Position numbers and translations under genes: made by a program. Source: Candidatus Daviesbacteria bacterium (GTDB lineage Bacteria; Patescibacteria; Microgenomatia; Daviesbacterales; UBA10151). Taken from it: a stretch of DNA of 64,000 nucleotides. A model generated the notes under the pieces. That model was not told where the DNA came from and did no database searches. It worked only from the letters and a program-made list of their open reading frames with translations. Below, in pieces: positions 34,724-45,000 of the stretch. Each line of letters opens with the position of its first letter. The first letter of the stretch is position 1. The DNA lies in assembly GCA_016176335.1 (NCBI GenBank), contig JACOXI010000005.1, positions 96,236-160,235 on the forward strand. Direction: 5' to 3'.

Positions 34724-37700
34724 ATGAGTTTGTCCAAACCCTTATTTAAAATTGGTCAGGCTGCCAAAGCTTTAGGCGTTTCCATTGATACGCTTAGAAG
34801 ATGGGAAAAGGCAGGCAAAATAACTGCCACAAGAACCCCCGGAGGAACAAGACTCTATTCTATTTCCACACTTAAAAAAGTAAATCCGGCCTCTGTGGAA
34901 GATTTCCAGGCAAAAGGTTTAACTACTGAAGAATTACTGAAAAGGGTCCAGAAAGACTCAGAATACTCTGATAGACAGAATATGGGTGAATCAGAGATCC
35001 AGACTTCTGATCTCTCTGACATATCTGACATATCTGACTTATCTGACTTATCTGACACACCGAGTCATTCCGAGTTTTCTGGGAAAAAATCCTTTGTCAG
35101 CAAATTCCTAATTGGCACAGCCACTCTTTCTGCCATTACCTTAACTCTCACTGCCTGGATTGCAGCCTCATACTTAACCAATCCAAAAGAAACCCAACAG
35201 TTTTTTAAGAACAACATAGCCTCAGGCTTACTCTCTCCCTTCCATAAATTGGCAGAAGAGTCAGTAGCAGTAATTTCCCCCCAAAAAGCTCAAGAGCTTG
35301 GCTTTATCCCCAAAGAAGAACAGCCTCCTCCAATCCCGATATCCGATATCCGATATCCGACATCCGACAATGTCCTGGCTGTCACAGCCAGTTCTCAGTT
35401 TTTAGAGATCAACAGCGATACCCAAATTAATGGTAACCTTTTTGTTCGTGATCAGATAAATAATTTATCCTTGGAAGGCACACCATCTGCCTCAACCATT
35501 ACTTTATCATCTGGAGAAACCACTCTAACTGTATCAAAAAATACCACATTGGATCAAGATGTTTCCACCGCCTCTACTCCTGCCTTTAACACCTTAAACT
35601 TATCTGCAACTTCAAACCAGTTGGTTTTTCAATCTGGTGGGCCAAGCGGCACTTTGACCTGGACTCCCACTGCTGCCCGGATTATCACCTTGCCTGATGC
35701 TACCGCCACCTTGGTTGGAAAAGATACCACCGATACCTTGAAAAATAAATCAATTTCCGGATCGGACAATACTCTAACCGCCATCCCCAACTCTGCTTTA
35801 TCCAACAGTAAAGTTACTGTGACTGCCGGCACTAATTTGACCGGTGGCGGGGATGTAACCCTGGGTTCATCTATCACCATCTCTCTTAAAAGTTCTCCTG
35901 CTGTCTCGGGAGTATTCAGTCTGGCAGATGGCACAGCTAGCGCTCCAAGCTTAACATTCACTGATGATGCTGACACCGGACTATATCGGATTGGTGCAAA
36001 CAAGATCGGACTGATTACAGGAGGAACTGCCACCTCCGGCATCACTATTGATGGATCAGGCAACTTGGGAGTAGGAACTATTTCTCCTTCATTTGCACTG
36101 GATGTTACAGGAACAGGCCGTATAACCAGCAACCTAACAGCAGGTGGAACTTTAGGAGTTACAGGGGCTACTACCCTATCCTCTACCTTAAATGTCTCCG
36201 GAAATTCTACTTTTGGAACTAATACCTTTTTTGTCAACACCACAACCGGCAATGTGGGAATAGGTACTACTTCTCCTACAGCTCCACTTCATGTTTGGGG
36301 TAATGGGACCAATTCCGCCTTCTTCTTAAATGGTAATGTGGGGATAGGGGCTACCAGTCCTGCTTACACATTGGATGTGTGGGGAGATACCAGGGTAACA
36401 GGTAGTATCATTGTCGGATCATGTGCCGGATGTACCGGAGGAACTACCATATCGATTGCAGATGGGTCAGCCGGCACCCCGGCCTTAAACTTTACCAACG
36501 ATACTGATACCGGACTCTGGAGGATTGGGGCTAATCAGATTGCATTAACTACCGGAGGAGGGTCACATTCAGGGTTATCCATTAACTCTTCAGGCAATGT
36601 GGGGATCGGAGTCACCAGTGCAGGAGCCACCCTATCAGTCTCAGGCGGAGCCACCATTGGCTCAAGTTATGCTACCTTAGCTGCCCCCTCCAATGGTTTG
36701 GCAGTTTCTGGAAATGTGGGGATAGGCACAACCACTGCTAATTCCAACCTTTCTGTAGCAGGTTCTGCTCATATAGGTAGTTTGTATCAGGGTACTGCTG
36801 CTCCTGCTAATGGATTGTTTGTAGATGGGAATTTAGGGATTGGGGCTACTACCTCTTCTAATAAACTGGATGTATGGGGGAATAGTAGATTAGCAGGCAA
36901 TCTAAACCTGGACGGGAGTGGATTAATAGGTTATGGTGGAGCATCCTTAACTGCCCCTACATCAGGACTGGCAGTATCAGGGAATGTAGGGATAGGCACT
37001 ACTTCTCCCGCAGCCAACTTGAATGTGGTTGGCACTTCCCAGTTTAATGGTAATTCTACCTTCTATGGCAATCTCTTAGCCGGAGCTGACATAAGCTATG
37101 ACATTGGTTCAGCTGCAGTGAGGTACAACAACCTGTATGTTTACACCATCACTGCTACCAACATAGCCGGTACTGTTACCAGTGGTTCCACCTCATCCTC
37201 TGATTGGCTGATCAACTCTACTAATACCTCTGATACTAATAACTCCACTTTAAGTTTCAAGCGCGGATCACCGACTAATGCCGTGCTTCAGTGGTATGGC
37301 TCAAATAATACTTTTGATTTTAACTCTGGAGTGAGGGTAGGTTATAATAATGGTTCAGCTTCCACCATTGAATCAACCACTGGTTTGGTCTTATCAGGTT
37401 TTGCTAATGATATTACAACCGGTACAAATGAGCATCTGACTTTAATCCCCAATGGAACAGGTAATGTTGGTATTGGCACCTCCTCACCAGGAGCATTACT
37501 GGGAGTTTTAGGAGGAGTAAATATTGGCGGTGGAACTTCCAGGTTTGCTGAAAAGACAGGACCAGCTAATGGTTTGGCAGTGGAAGGTAATGTGGGCATT
37601 GGCACAACTACAGCAAACTCTAACCTTTCTGTAGCAGGGAATGCTCATATAGGATCTTTGTATCAGGGTACTGCTGCTCCTGCTAATGGACTGTTTGTGG

Positions 37701-40700
37701 ATGGGAATTTAGGGATTGGGGCTACTACCAGCAGCAATAAACTGGATGTGTGGGGGAATAGTAGATTAGCAGGAACATTAACAGTAGATTCCACTTCTAC
37801 TTTTGGTGGGAACTTTACATTAAACAGCGGCCAGTTCCTGGCTCCTAATGGTTCTGCTTCCCTACCCAGTTATTCCTTTACTAATTCAACCAGTACAGGA
37901 TTATACTCTCCATCTACTAATGCTTTGGCACTACAAACTAATGGAGCTTCTACCCCACCACTGACTATTACTGCCGGAGGTAATGTGGGTATTGGGACAA
38001 CCAGCCCCACCTCTATTTTAACGGTGTTGGGAGGCAATGTGGGGATTGGCACATCTGCTGCAGGAGCAGCTTTGCAGGTTAATGGAGGAGGATTATTTGG
38101 CTGGGGCACAGCTTCTACTGCCCTTTCCTCCGGAACCATTGCCGGGTTTAACGGTAATGTGGGAATAGGGATAACTACAGCAAATAGTAATCTGTCTGTA
38201 TCAGGGAATGCTCATATAGGTAGTTTGTATCAGGGTACAGTAGCACCTGCTAATGGATTGTTTGTAGATGGCAGTGTAGGTATTGGAGCTACTACCAGTA
38301 GTAATAAACTGGATGTATGGGGAAACTCCAGACTGGCAGGGACTTTAACTGTTGATTCCACCTCTACTTTTGGAGGGAACTTTACATTATCCAATGGCCA
38401 GTTTTTAGCTCCCAACGGCACCTCTTCCTTACCTTCATATTCCTTTACCAATTCCACTTCCACTGGATTATACTCTCCGTCTGCTAATGCCTTAGCTCTA
38501 CAAACTAATGGTGCTTCTACCCCACCATTAACTATTACTGCCGGAGGCAATGTCGGCATCGGGACAACGGCACCGGAGACAAAGTTCGATATCATGTCAA
38601 GTAGTCTGGAGACTGGAAGCGGAACATTACCCACTAATACTCTGGCATGGATACGAGGTGCGCATACAGGTGGAAATACTGATTCTGTGTATGCCAGACT
38701 TTTTATTAGTCCCAACTCAAATGCAGGATATGGAGGATTTATAGCTGCCAGACGAGATAGTAGCGGTGTATCACACCTTCAGTTAGGAGTTCACGAAGCC
38801 AGTGTTACCACTACCGCCATAAATATTGACAGTGCCGGCAATGTTGGCATTGGGACAACAAATCCAGGAGCAAATCTTTCTGTTTTCTCAAATGCTACCA
38901 TTGGATATGGTGCTGCCACCTCCATTGCCGGTCCCTCCTCTGGCCTGGCTGTATCAGGTAACTTAGGAATAGGGACCACAACTGCCAATTCTAATTTATC
39001 TGTTGCTGGTTCTGCTCATATAGGCACAATAAGACAGGGAATAGCTGCACCTACTAATGGATTATTTGTGGATGGGAATGTGGGGATTGGGGCTACCACC
39101 AGTAGTAATCCTCTGGATGTATGGGGAAATAGCAGACTGGCAGGGACTTTAACAGTAGATCAAGCCTCCACATTTTCCTCCACTGGATCATTCTCCTCTA
39201 CTTTATCCATAGCTGATGGAACTGCTGCTACTCCGGGATTAAACTTTAGTAATGATACTGATACAGGTTTATGGAGGATTGGAAATAACCAGCTGGCCTT
39301 AACTACAGCAGGATCTGCTTTTAAGGGATTGTCTGTTAACTCAAATGGCAATGTGGGAATAGGGATTACTTCTGCTTCTGCTTTCTTTGAGATTAATACC
39401 AATAATTCTGGTAATGGAGGGTGGAAACTGGCTGCTTCGGGCAGTGGTCAAACCTCTACTCTGACATTTACTGGAGTTGTCACTAATGGCAGAAGTGGAG
39501 AAATCCAAGAAATCTTGTCTGATAATTCTCCTTTTGGTTGGACTTGGTCAGCCACTGGCACTAGTGGAGCAGGTACCTTCTTCATCCTCAAGGCTGATTC
39601 AGGCAATGTGGGAGTAGGTATAGGAGGAAACAGCCCAAGTGCTAAGCTGCATTTAGCTGGCTCAGGCACTACCACCGGATTGGCTTTTCTGTCCACTGGA
39701 TTAGGCGGAGGTGGAGGATTGGTAGGAATACAGGATAGTGGTAATGTGGGGATAGGTACTACTAGCCCTGTCCAAATCTTCCAGGTTAATACTGGTTCAT
39801 CATCAACAGTCATTACCTCTACAGGTAATATAGGGGTAGGGATTACTACAGCTAATTCTGCATTAACTGTAAATGGAGGGGCTGTAATAGGATCTTCATT
39901 TAATGTCATAGCTCCAACTAATGGATTACTGGTCCAAGGCAATGTTGGTATTGGCTTTACCTCACCTACTGCTAATTTACATGTTCTAAATACTGCTTCC
40001 CAGGATTCATTTAGGGTGGATGATGTGGCTAATGATACTACTCCATTCTTAATTGATCAGGCCGGTAATGTGGGTATTGGCTTTACCAGCCCAGGAGCTC
40101 CACTTCATATCCGGGGAGACGAGGGAATCTTGCAAACAGGGGTAGGTGGTCAGTTGTTTCTCGAGCCATTATCCGATGGTGGAGATGTCAGTATTCTGTT
40201 GAAAACCACAGAAACCAGTACTGATAGGTATTGGAATATCAGAGCAGGATCAGGAGGGGCCAACCCTACCACTAATTTTAGGATTTTTGATGGTACTGCT
40301 CAACTTGATAGATTTAACATTGATTCATCAGGCAATATTGGTATTGGGGACTCAGCTATGAGTGTTCGCTTCCCCCAAGCCCAACTGCATATTACCCAAA
40401 CTGATGCAGCTGATGCTTTCAGGGTAGAAGATCAAGCAGGAGATACCTCAACTTTTGTGATAAATGCTGATGGTAATGTTGGTATAGGTAATTCTGCTCC
40501 ATCATATGCTTTGGATGTAGTGGGAACAGGCAGAATTTCTTCATTGCTTAATGTCTTGGGGAATGTGGGAGTAGGCACATCAGGTGTAGCCGGAGCAGCC
40601 CTACAGGTTAATGGCGGAGGGATTTTCTGGCCTACTACTACTTCCTTAACAGGTCCATCAAATGGCCTGGCTATTTCAGGGAATGTGGGAATAGGGACTA

Positions 40701-42082
40701 CTTCTCCTACAGCTCCACTTCATATCTGGGGTAATGGGACCAATTCTGCCTTCTTCTTAAATGGCAATGTCGGCATTGGGACAACGGCACCGGGAACAGC
40801 GCTTCATCTTTATAGCGGTGGCCCGACTACCAGCACTCCGGAACTACGAATCGAAGGATACGGAACTAATAACGGCATCATCACCTGGAGGGGAGGAGGC
40901 CACGCCAATAATGCGACAGGAATACAGTATATCTCAACAGGCGACAGTGTAGGAGATTTGGCATTCTATGCAAATAGCGCCAGCTCATCTACTCTGTCAG
41001 AAAGAATGAGAATAAGAAGCGGAGGCAATGTCGGTATTGGCTTTACCACACCTGATAGACTGTTACAGCTGGCAGTTGATGCTAATCCTGCAGGGACTAA
41101 TGCTTCTTTAATTAATACAGCAGGAACTACTCAACTATCTCTGACAGGCACTGCCGGAAATGCTCAAAAGAAATTAGTTTTAGGTATAGATACCACTGAT
41201 AACTATGGAGTCATACAGGCAGGAAATACTTCCGGAACTAATTATAACCTGCTGTTAAATCCAGCCGGAGGTAATGTGGGTATTGGGACAACGAATCCCG
41301 CTACTTTGCTTCACTTAGCAGCAACGACACCAGAAATGCGTCTGACCGATGGGGCAGCCACTGCTTATGGCGGAGCCATTCGTTTCCAAAAATCACGCGG
41401 AACAGCTACCGTACCGCTAGTCACAACTACTGGAGACGAAGTTATGACTTTAGTAGCTCAAGGTTACGGTGGCACAACATTTATAAATGCCGCGTCAATC
41501 AGAGCTTATGTTAGCGGCACCATCAGTGAAACTTCTATGCCAGGAGCTATAGCTTTCTGGACTGTTCCCAACAATAGCACAACAGAAGCAGAACGAATGA
41601 GAATAGATTCCGGCGGCAACGTCGGCATTGGCACTTCATCTCCTTTATCCCTTTTATCTGTTTCAGGTAATGCTCATATAGGTAGTTTGTATCAGGGTAC
41701 TGCTGCACCTGCTAATGGATTATTTGTGGATGGGAATGTGGGGATTGGAGCTACCACCAGCAGTAATAAACTGGATGTGTGGGGGAATTCCAGATTAGCA
41801 GGGACTTTAACAGTGGATTCCAATTCCACCATTGGAGGAACTCTGGGAGTAACAGGTGTAACCACCCTTTCTGCCAATAATGGTGCTCTCTCTTTTACAG
41901 GCACTACTCCATCACTCACTTCAGGTTCTTCTGTCTTTGGATTATTTGCCGGAGGGAATGTAGGCATTGGGACTACAGGGAATGTTTATGGCGGGTTAAC
42001 TGTCAGAGGGGCTGGTACTGGGACTTCAGAGGGGCTGGTACTGGGACTAATATCACATTACAAACATATGGATCTGGTTTAG
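34724..42082 (+). CDS. Giant GNVGIGT-repeat surface protein, 5' part (MerR HTH + TM + fibre repeats)
   Basis: 2452 codons before the frame breaks at a tandem duplication (42003-42048). Residues 1-75 form a MerR-type HTH (FKIGQAAKALGVSIDTLRRW, then TPGGTRLYS). A low-complexity SDLSDISD stretch lies at about 95-113. One TM at about 126-149 gives a cytoplasmic N-terminus. The remainder is extracellular and built of NVGIGTTSP-type beta repeats of 15-40 residues, as in phage tail fibre and trimeric-adhesin-like stalks. Blocks of about 200 bp encoding SNLSVAGNAHIGSLYQGT...LDVWGNSRLAG recur five times here. It lies 239 nt downstream of atpC on the same strand. Intact, the gene would encode about 4794 aa with the 42148 part. 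Confidence 0.85.
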   Translation: MSLSKPLFKIGQAAKALGVSIDTLRRWEKAGKITATRTPGGTRLYSISTLKKVNPASVEDFQAKGLTTEELLKRVQKDSEYSDRQNMGESEIQTSDLSDISDISDLSDLSDTPSHSEFSGKKSFVSKFLIGTATLSAITLTLTAWIAASYLTNPKETQQFFKNNIASGLLSPFHKLAEESVAVISPQKAQELGFIPKEEQPPPIPISDIRYPTSDNVLAVTASSQFLEINSDTQINGNLFVRDQINNLSLEGTPSASTITLSSGETTLTVSKNTTLDQDVSTASTPAFNTLNLSATSNQLVFQSGGPSGTLTWTPTAARIITLPDATATLVGKDTTDTLKNKSISGSDNTLTAIPNSALSNSKVTVTAGTNLTGGGDVTLGSSITISLKSSPAVSGVFSLADGTASAPSLTFTDDADTGLYRIGANKIGLITGGTATSGITIDGSGNLGVGTISPSFALDVTGTGRITSNLTAGGTLGVTGATTLSSTLNVSGNSTFGTNTFFVNTTTGNVGIGTTSPTAPLHVWGNGTNSAFFLNGNVGIGATSPAYTLDVWGDTRVTGSIIVGSCAGCTGGTTISIADGSAGTPALNFTNDTDTGLWRIGANQIALTTGGGSHSGLSINSSGNVGIGVTSAGATLSVSGGATIGSSYATLAAPSNGLAVSGNVGIGTTTANSNLSVAGSAHIGSLYQGTAAPANGLFVDGNLGIGATTSSNKLDVWGNSRLAGNLNLDGSGLIGYGGASLTAPTSGLAVSGNVGIGTTSPAANLNVVGTSQFNGNSTFYGNLLAGADISYDIGSAAVRYNNLYVYTITATNIAGTVTSGSTSSSDWLINSTNTSDTNNSTLSFKRGSPTNAVLQWYGSNNTFDFNSGVRVGYNNGSASTIESTTGLVLSGFANDITTGTNEHLTLIPNGTGNVGIGTSSPGALLGVLGGVNIGGGTSRFAEKTGPANGLAVEGNVGIGTTTANSNLSVAGNAHIGSLYQGTAAPANGLFVDGNLGIGATTSSNKLDVWGNSRLAGTLTVDSTSTFGGNFTLNSGQFLAPNGSASLPSYSFTNSTSTGLYSPSTNALALQTNGASTPPLTITAGGNVGIGTTSPTSILTVLGGNVGIGTSAAGAALQVNGGGLFGWGTASTALSSGTIAGFNGNVGIGITTANSNLSVSGNAHIGSLYQGTVAPANGLFVDGSVGIGATTSSNKLDVWGNSRLAGTLTVDSTSTFGGNFTLSNGQFLAPNGTSSLPSYSFTNSTSTGLYSPSANALALQTNGASTPPLTITAGGNVGIGTTAPETKFDIMSSSLETGSGTLPTNTLAWIRGAHTGGNTDSVYARLFISPNSNAGYGGFIAARRDSSGVSHLQLGVHEASVTTTAINIDSAGNVGIGTTNPGANLSVFSNATIGYGAATSIAGPSSGLAVSGNLGIGTTTANSNLSVAGSAHIGTIRQGIAAPTNGLFVDGNVGIGATTSSNPLDVWGNSRLAGTLTVDQASTFSSTGSFSSTLSIADGTAATPGLNFSNDTDTGLWRIGNNQLALTTAGSAFKGLSVNSNGNVGIGITSASAFFEINTNNSGNGGWKLAASGSGQTSTLTFTGVVTNGRSGEIQEILSDNSPFGWTWSATGTSGAGTFFILKADSGNVGVGIGGNSPSAKLHLAGSGTTTGLAFLSTGLGGGGGLVGIQDSGNVGIGTTSPVQIFQVNTGSSSTVITSTGNIGVGITTANSALTVNGGAVIGSSFNVIAPTNGLLVQGNVGIGFTSPTANLHVLNTASQDSFRVDDVANDTTPFLIDQAGNVGIGFTSPGAPLHIRGDEGILQTGVGGQLFLEPLSDGGDVSILLKTTETSTDRYWNIRAGSGGANPTTNFRIFDGTAQLDRFNIDSSGNIGIGDSAMSVRFPQAQLHITQTDAADAFRVEDQAGDTSTFVINADGNVGIGNSAPSYALDVVGTGRISSLLNVLGNVGVGTSGVAGAALQVNGGGIFWPTTTSLTGPSNGLAISGNVGIGTTSPTAPLHIWGNGTNSAFFLNGNVGIGTTAPGTALHLYSGGPTTSTPELRIEGYGTNNGIITWRGGGHANNATGIQYISTGDSVGDLAFYANSASSSTLSERMRIRSGGNVGIGFTTPDRLLQLAVDANPAGTNASLINTAGTTQLSLTGTAGNAQKKLVLGIDTTDNYGVIQAGNTSGTNYNLLLNPAGGNVGIGTTNPATLLHLAATTPEMRLTDGAATAYGGAIRFQKSRGTATVPLVTTTGDEVMTLVAQGYGGTTFINAASIRAYVSGTISETSMPGAIAFWTVPNNSTTEAERMRIDSGGNVGIGTSSPLSLLSVSGNAHIGSLYQGTAAPANGLFVDGNVGIGATTSSNKLDVWGNSRLAGTLTVDSNSTIGGTLGVTGVTTLSANNGALSFTGTTPSLTSGSSVFGLFAGGNVGIGTTGNVYGGLTVRGAGTGTSEGLVLGLISHYKHMDLV
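42003..42048 (+). repeat. Perfect 23-bp tandem duplication causing a frameshift
   Basis: 42003-42025 and 42026-42048 are identical and adjacent (each starts tcagaggggctggtactggg). Removing one copy restores the frame as VRGAGTGTNITLQ, matching the other copy of this repeat unit at 44430, which is in frame. Confidence 0.9.
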
Positions 42083-45000
42083 GACAAGGATTAACTGTTC
42101 TGGATAATGGCAATGTCGGCATCGGGACAACGAGCCCAGGCCGCTCCTTGGAGATTAACTCGGCAGCAGAAGGACAATTAAGAATAATTAACCCTAATAA
42201 TGCCGGAGGAGAATTAGCCTCAATGATCTTTAATATTGCTGGCGCAAGCAGCTATAGTATGGGGATAGACGCCAGTTCTGGATTTTTCAAGATTAGCAAT
42301 GATGCCAACGGTAACGCAGCTAACAATGCCATGTTTACCATCAATGGCACCACTGCGGTGGGAATTTCAGATGCCACCCCACTCTATATGTTTACAGTCG
42401 GTAATGGAGATTTATTTGGGGTCAACTCTTCTGGTTATGCACTGCTGCCTGATGGTGCAGCTGCTACTCCTGCTCTAACTTTCACTGGTGATACTGATAC
42501 AGGCCTTTGGAGGATTGGGACTAATCAGCTGGCTCTAACTTCTGGAGGAGGATCACATTCAGGATTATCCATAAATTCATCAGGTAATGTAGGAATAGGT
42601 AATACCTCTGCCTCTCAAACCTTCCAGATCAATCCTTCCGGCACATCTGCCTTTGTGGTTACATCAGGTGGCAATGTGGGGATTGGATTTACCAGTCCCG
42701 GCTATACCCTTGATGTTGCCGGCAGGACTGCTGCTTTTAATTCAGGACAGGACGGTTCTCTGGCTGCCTTTACTACCAATGCCAATGCTTTGCCTGCCAT
42801 AAGATCCACCCAGGTCTCTGTTACCGCCAACGGCTATATCTATGCCATAGGAGGGTATGATGACACCAACGCCCAAAGCACTGTTTATTATGCCAAGCTC
42901 AATAACAACGGTTCTATTGGTACCTGGTCGACCACCACTGCCTTGCCTGCGATAAGATACGCTCCTTCCTCTGCAGCTGCCAATGGTTATATATATGTGT
43001 TGGGAGGGAATCCGCTGGATGGAAGTGGCGCTAAAGATACTGTTTGGTATGCCAAAGTTAACAGAGATGGCACGCTGGGAGGTTGGACAACCACCACTGT
43101 TTTACCCATATCTGTTAATCTACAGGCCTCGGTTATCGCTAATGGTTATATTTATCTCATAGGAGGGCAACCTGGACTGACCAGTGTTTACTATGCCAAG
43201 CTGAATGCTGACGGCTCTGTTGGCTCCTGGACTACCAATAGCAATTCCTTAAACGGCGGCAGGCATGAATTCTCGGCCCTGGTTTCCAATGGCTATGTTT
43301 ATGTTTTTGGAGGACTCAACAGCTTGGGACAACTTATAGACACGGTTGAATATGCAGCTCTTAATGTTGACGGCTCCACCGGTGCTTGGGCTACCACCAC
43401 TGCCCTGCCTGCCACCAGAAGAGGAACAGCAGCAGGCACAGCCAATGGCTATGTCTATGTGGCAGGAGGAAATCCTTCCACCACTGTCTATTATGCCAGA
43501 CCTGCCTCAAACGGCACCATCTCTGCCTGGACCACCAACAGTAATTCTTTACCTGCCGCAGTAATGGACCCCAGTTATGTTATGGCTAATGGATATTTCT
43601 ATGTCCTGGGAGGAATCAATGGTACATCCCAAACTGCAGTCTATTATGCCTCCACAGCCCGAGTGTCTTTGGCTGCCAGTTTGGACCTGATTGGCCTTTC
43701 CGGAACAGGTACTCTGACCGGTGCCTCTTCCGACTTTTCCCAAGGCTCAACCGGAGGCAGCATCTATGCAGGTAATATCTTTTCAGGCGGCAGTATGGAA
43801 GTGATTGGGAATGCACAATTCTGGTCTGGGGTTGGATTCCAAAATTCTGTTAACATTGGGGTGGGAGCAACATTTCCTGCCACTTCCCCATTGTTCAGTA
43901 TCAATTCAGGCAATGTGACTGCTCCAGCCAATACAGCTTTGGTGGTGATGGGTAATGGCAACGTTGGTATTGGAACTACCAGTCCTGTCCAAACTTTCCA
44001 GGTTAATGCCGGATCATCTTCTACAGTCATTACCTCTACAGGTAATATAGGTATAGGGATTACTACAGCTAATAGTAATCTTTCTGTTTCAGGTTCTGCT
44101 CATATAGGATCTTTGTATCAGGGTACTGCTGCCCCTACTAATGGATTATTTGTGGATGGGAATGTGGGTATTGGAGCTACTACCTCTTCCAATAAACTGG
44201 ATGTATGGGGAAATAGTAGATTAGCAGGAACTTTAACAGTGGATTCCAATTCCACTATTGGAGGAACTCTGGGAGTAACGGGGGTTACCACACTATCTGC
44301 CAATAATGGGGCCCTTTCTTTTACAGGATCTACCCCATCCTTAACATCTGGATCTTCTGTCTTTGGATTATTTGCCGGAGGGAATGTAGGCATTGGGACT
44401 ACAGGGAATGTTTATGGCGGGTTAACTGTCAGAGGGGCTGGTACTGGGACTACTGTACTGGATAATGGTAATGTAGGTATTGGTAATACTTCCCCATCAG
44501 CTAGCTTCCAGGTAAATGCCAATACTTCTAATCCATTTGTAGTCCAATCAGGAGGTAATGTAGGCATTGGGACAACTATACCTGGTGCAAGATTGCAGGT
44601 CAACAACAGCAATGCTGCTGCCGGTTTGCTAACAAGAGGCTACTCTACCGCAGATTTACTTACCAGCATTCAAGCCTACTGGAAATTAGAAGAAGCTTCT
44701 GGCAACCGTGCCGACTCTGTCGGCTCAAATACCCTGACGGATAATGCCACAGTTACTCAAGCAACAGGAAAAATTGGTAATGCTGCCCAGTTTACGTCTG
44801 CCAACTCCGAGTACCTTTCTATTAATGATAATGCTTCGCTTAGCGTTGGTAGTGGGGTAAGTGTATCAATGGCCGCATGGGTATATTTAGATGCAACAGG
44901 AACAGCAGCAAAGATTATATCCAAATGGGGACCCAATGTTGGGGAGAAGGATTATGATTTGTATTATACGGGAACTCGATTTGAGGGTGCAGTCCGTAAT

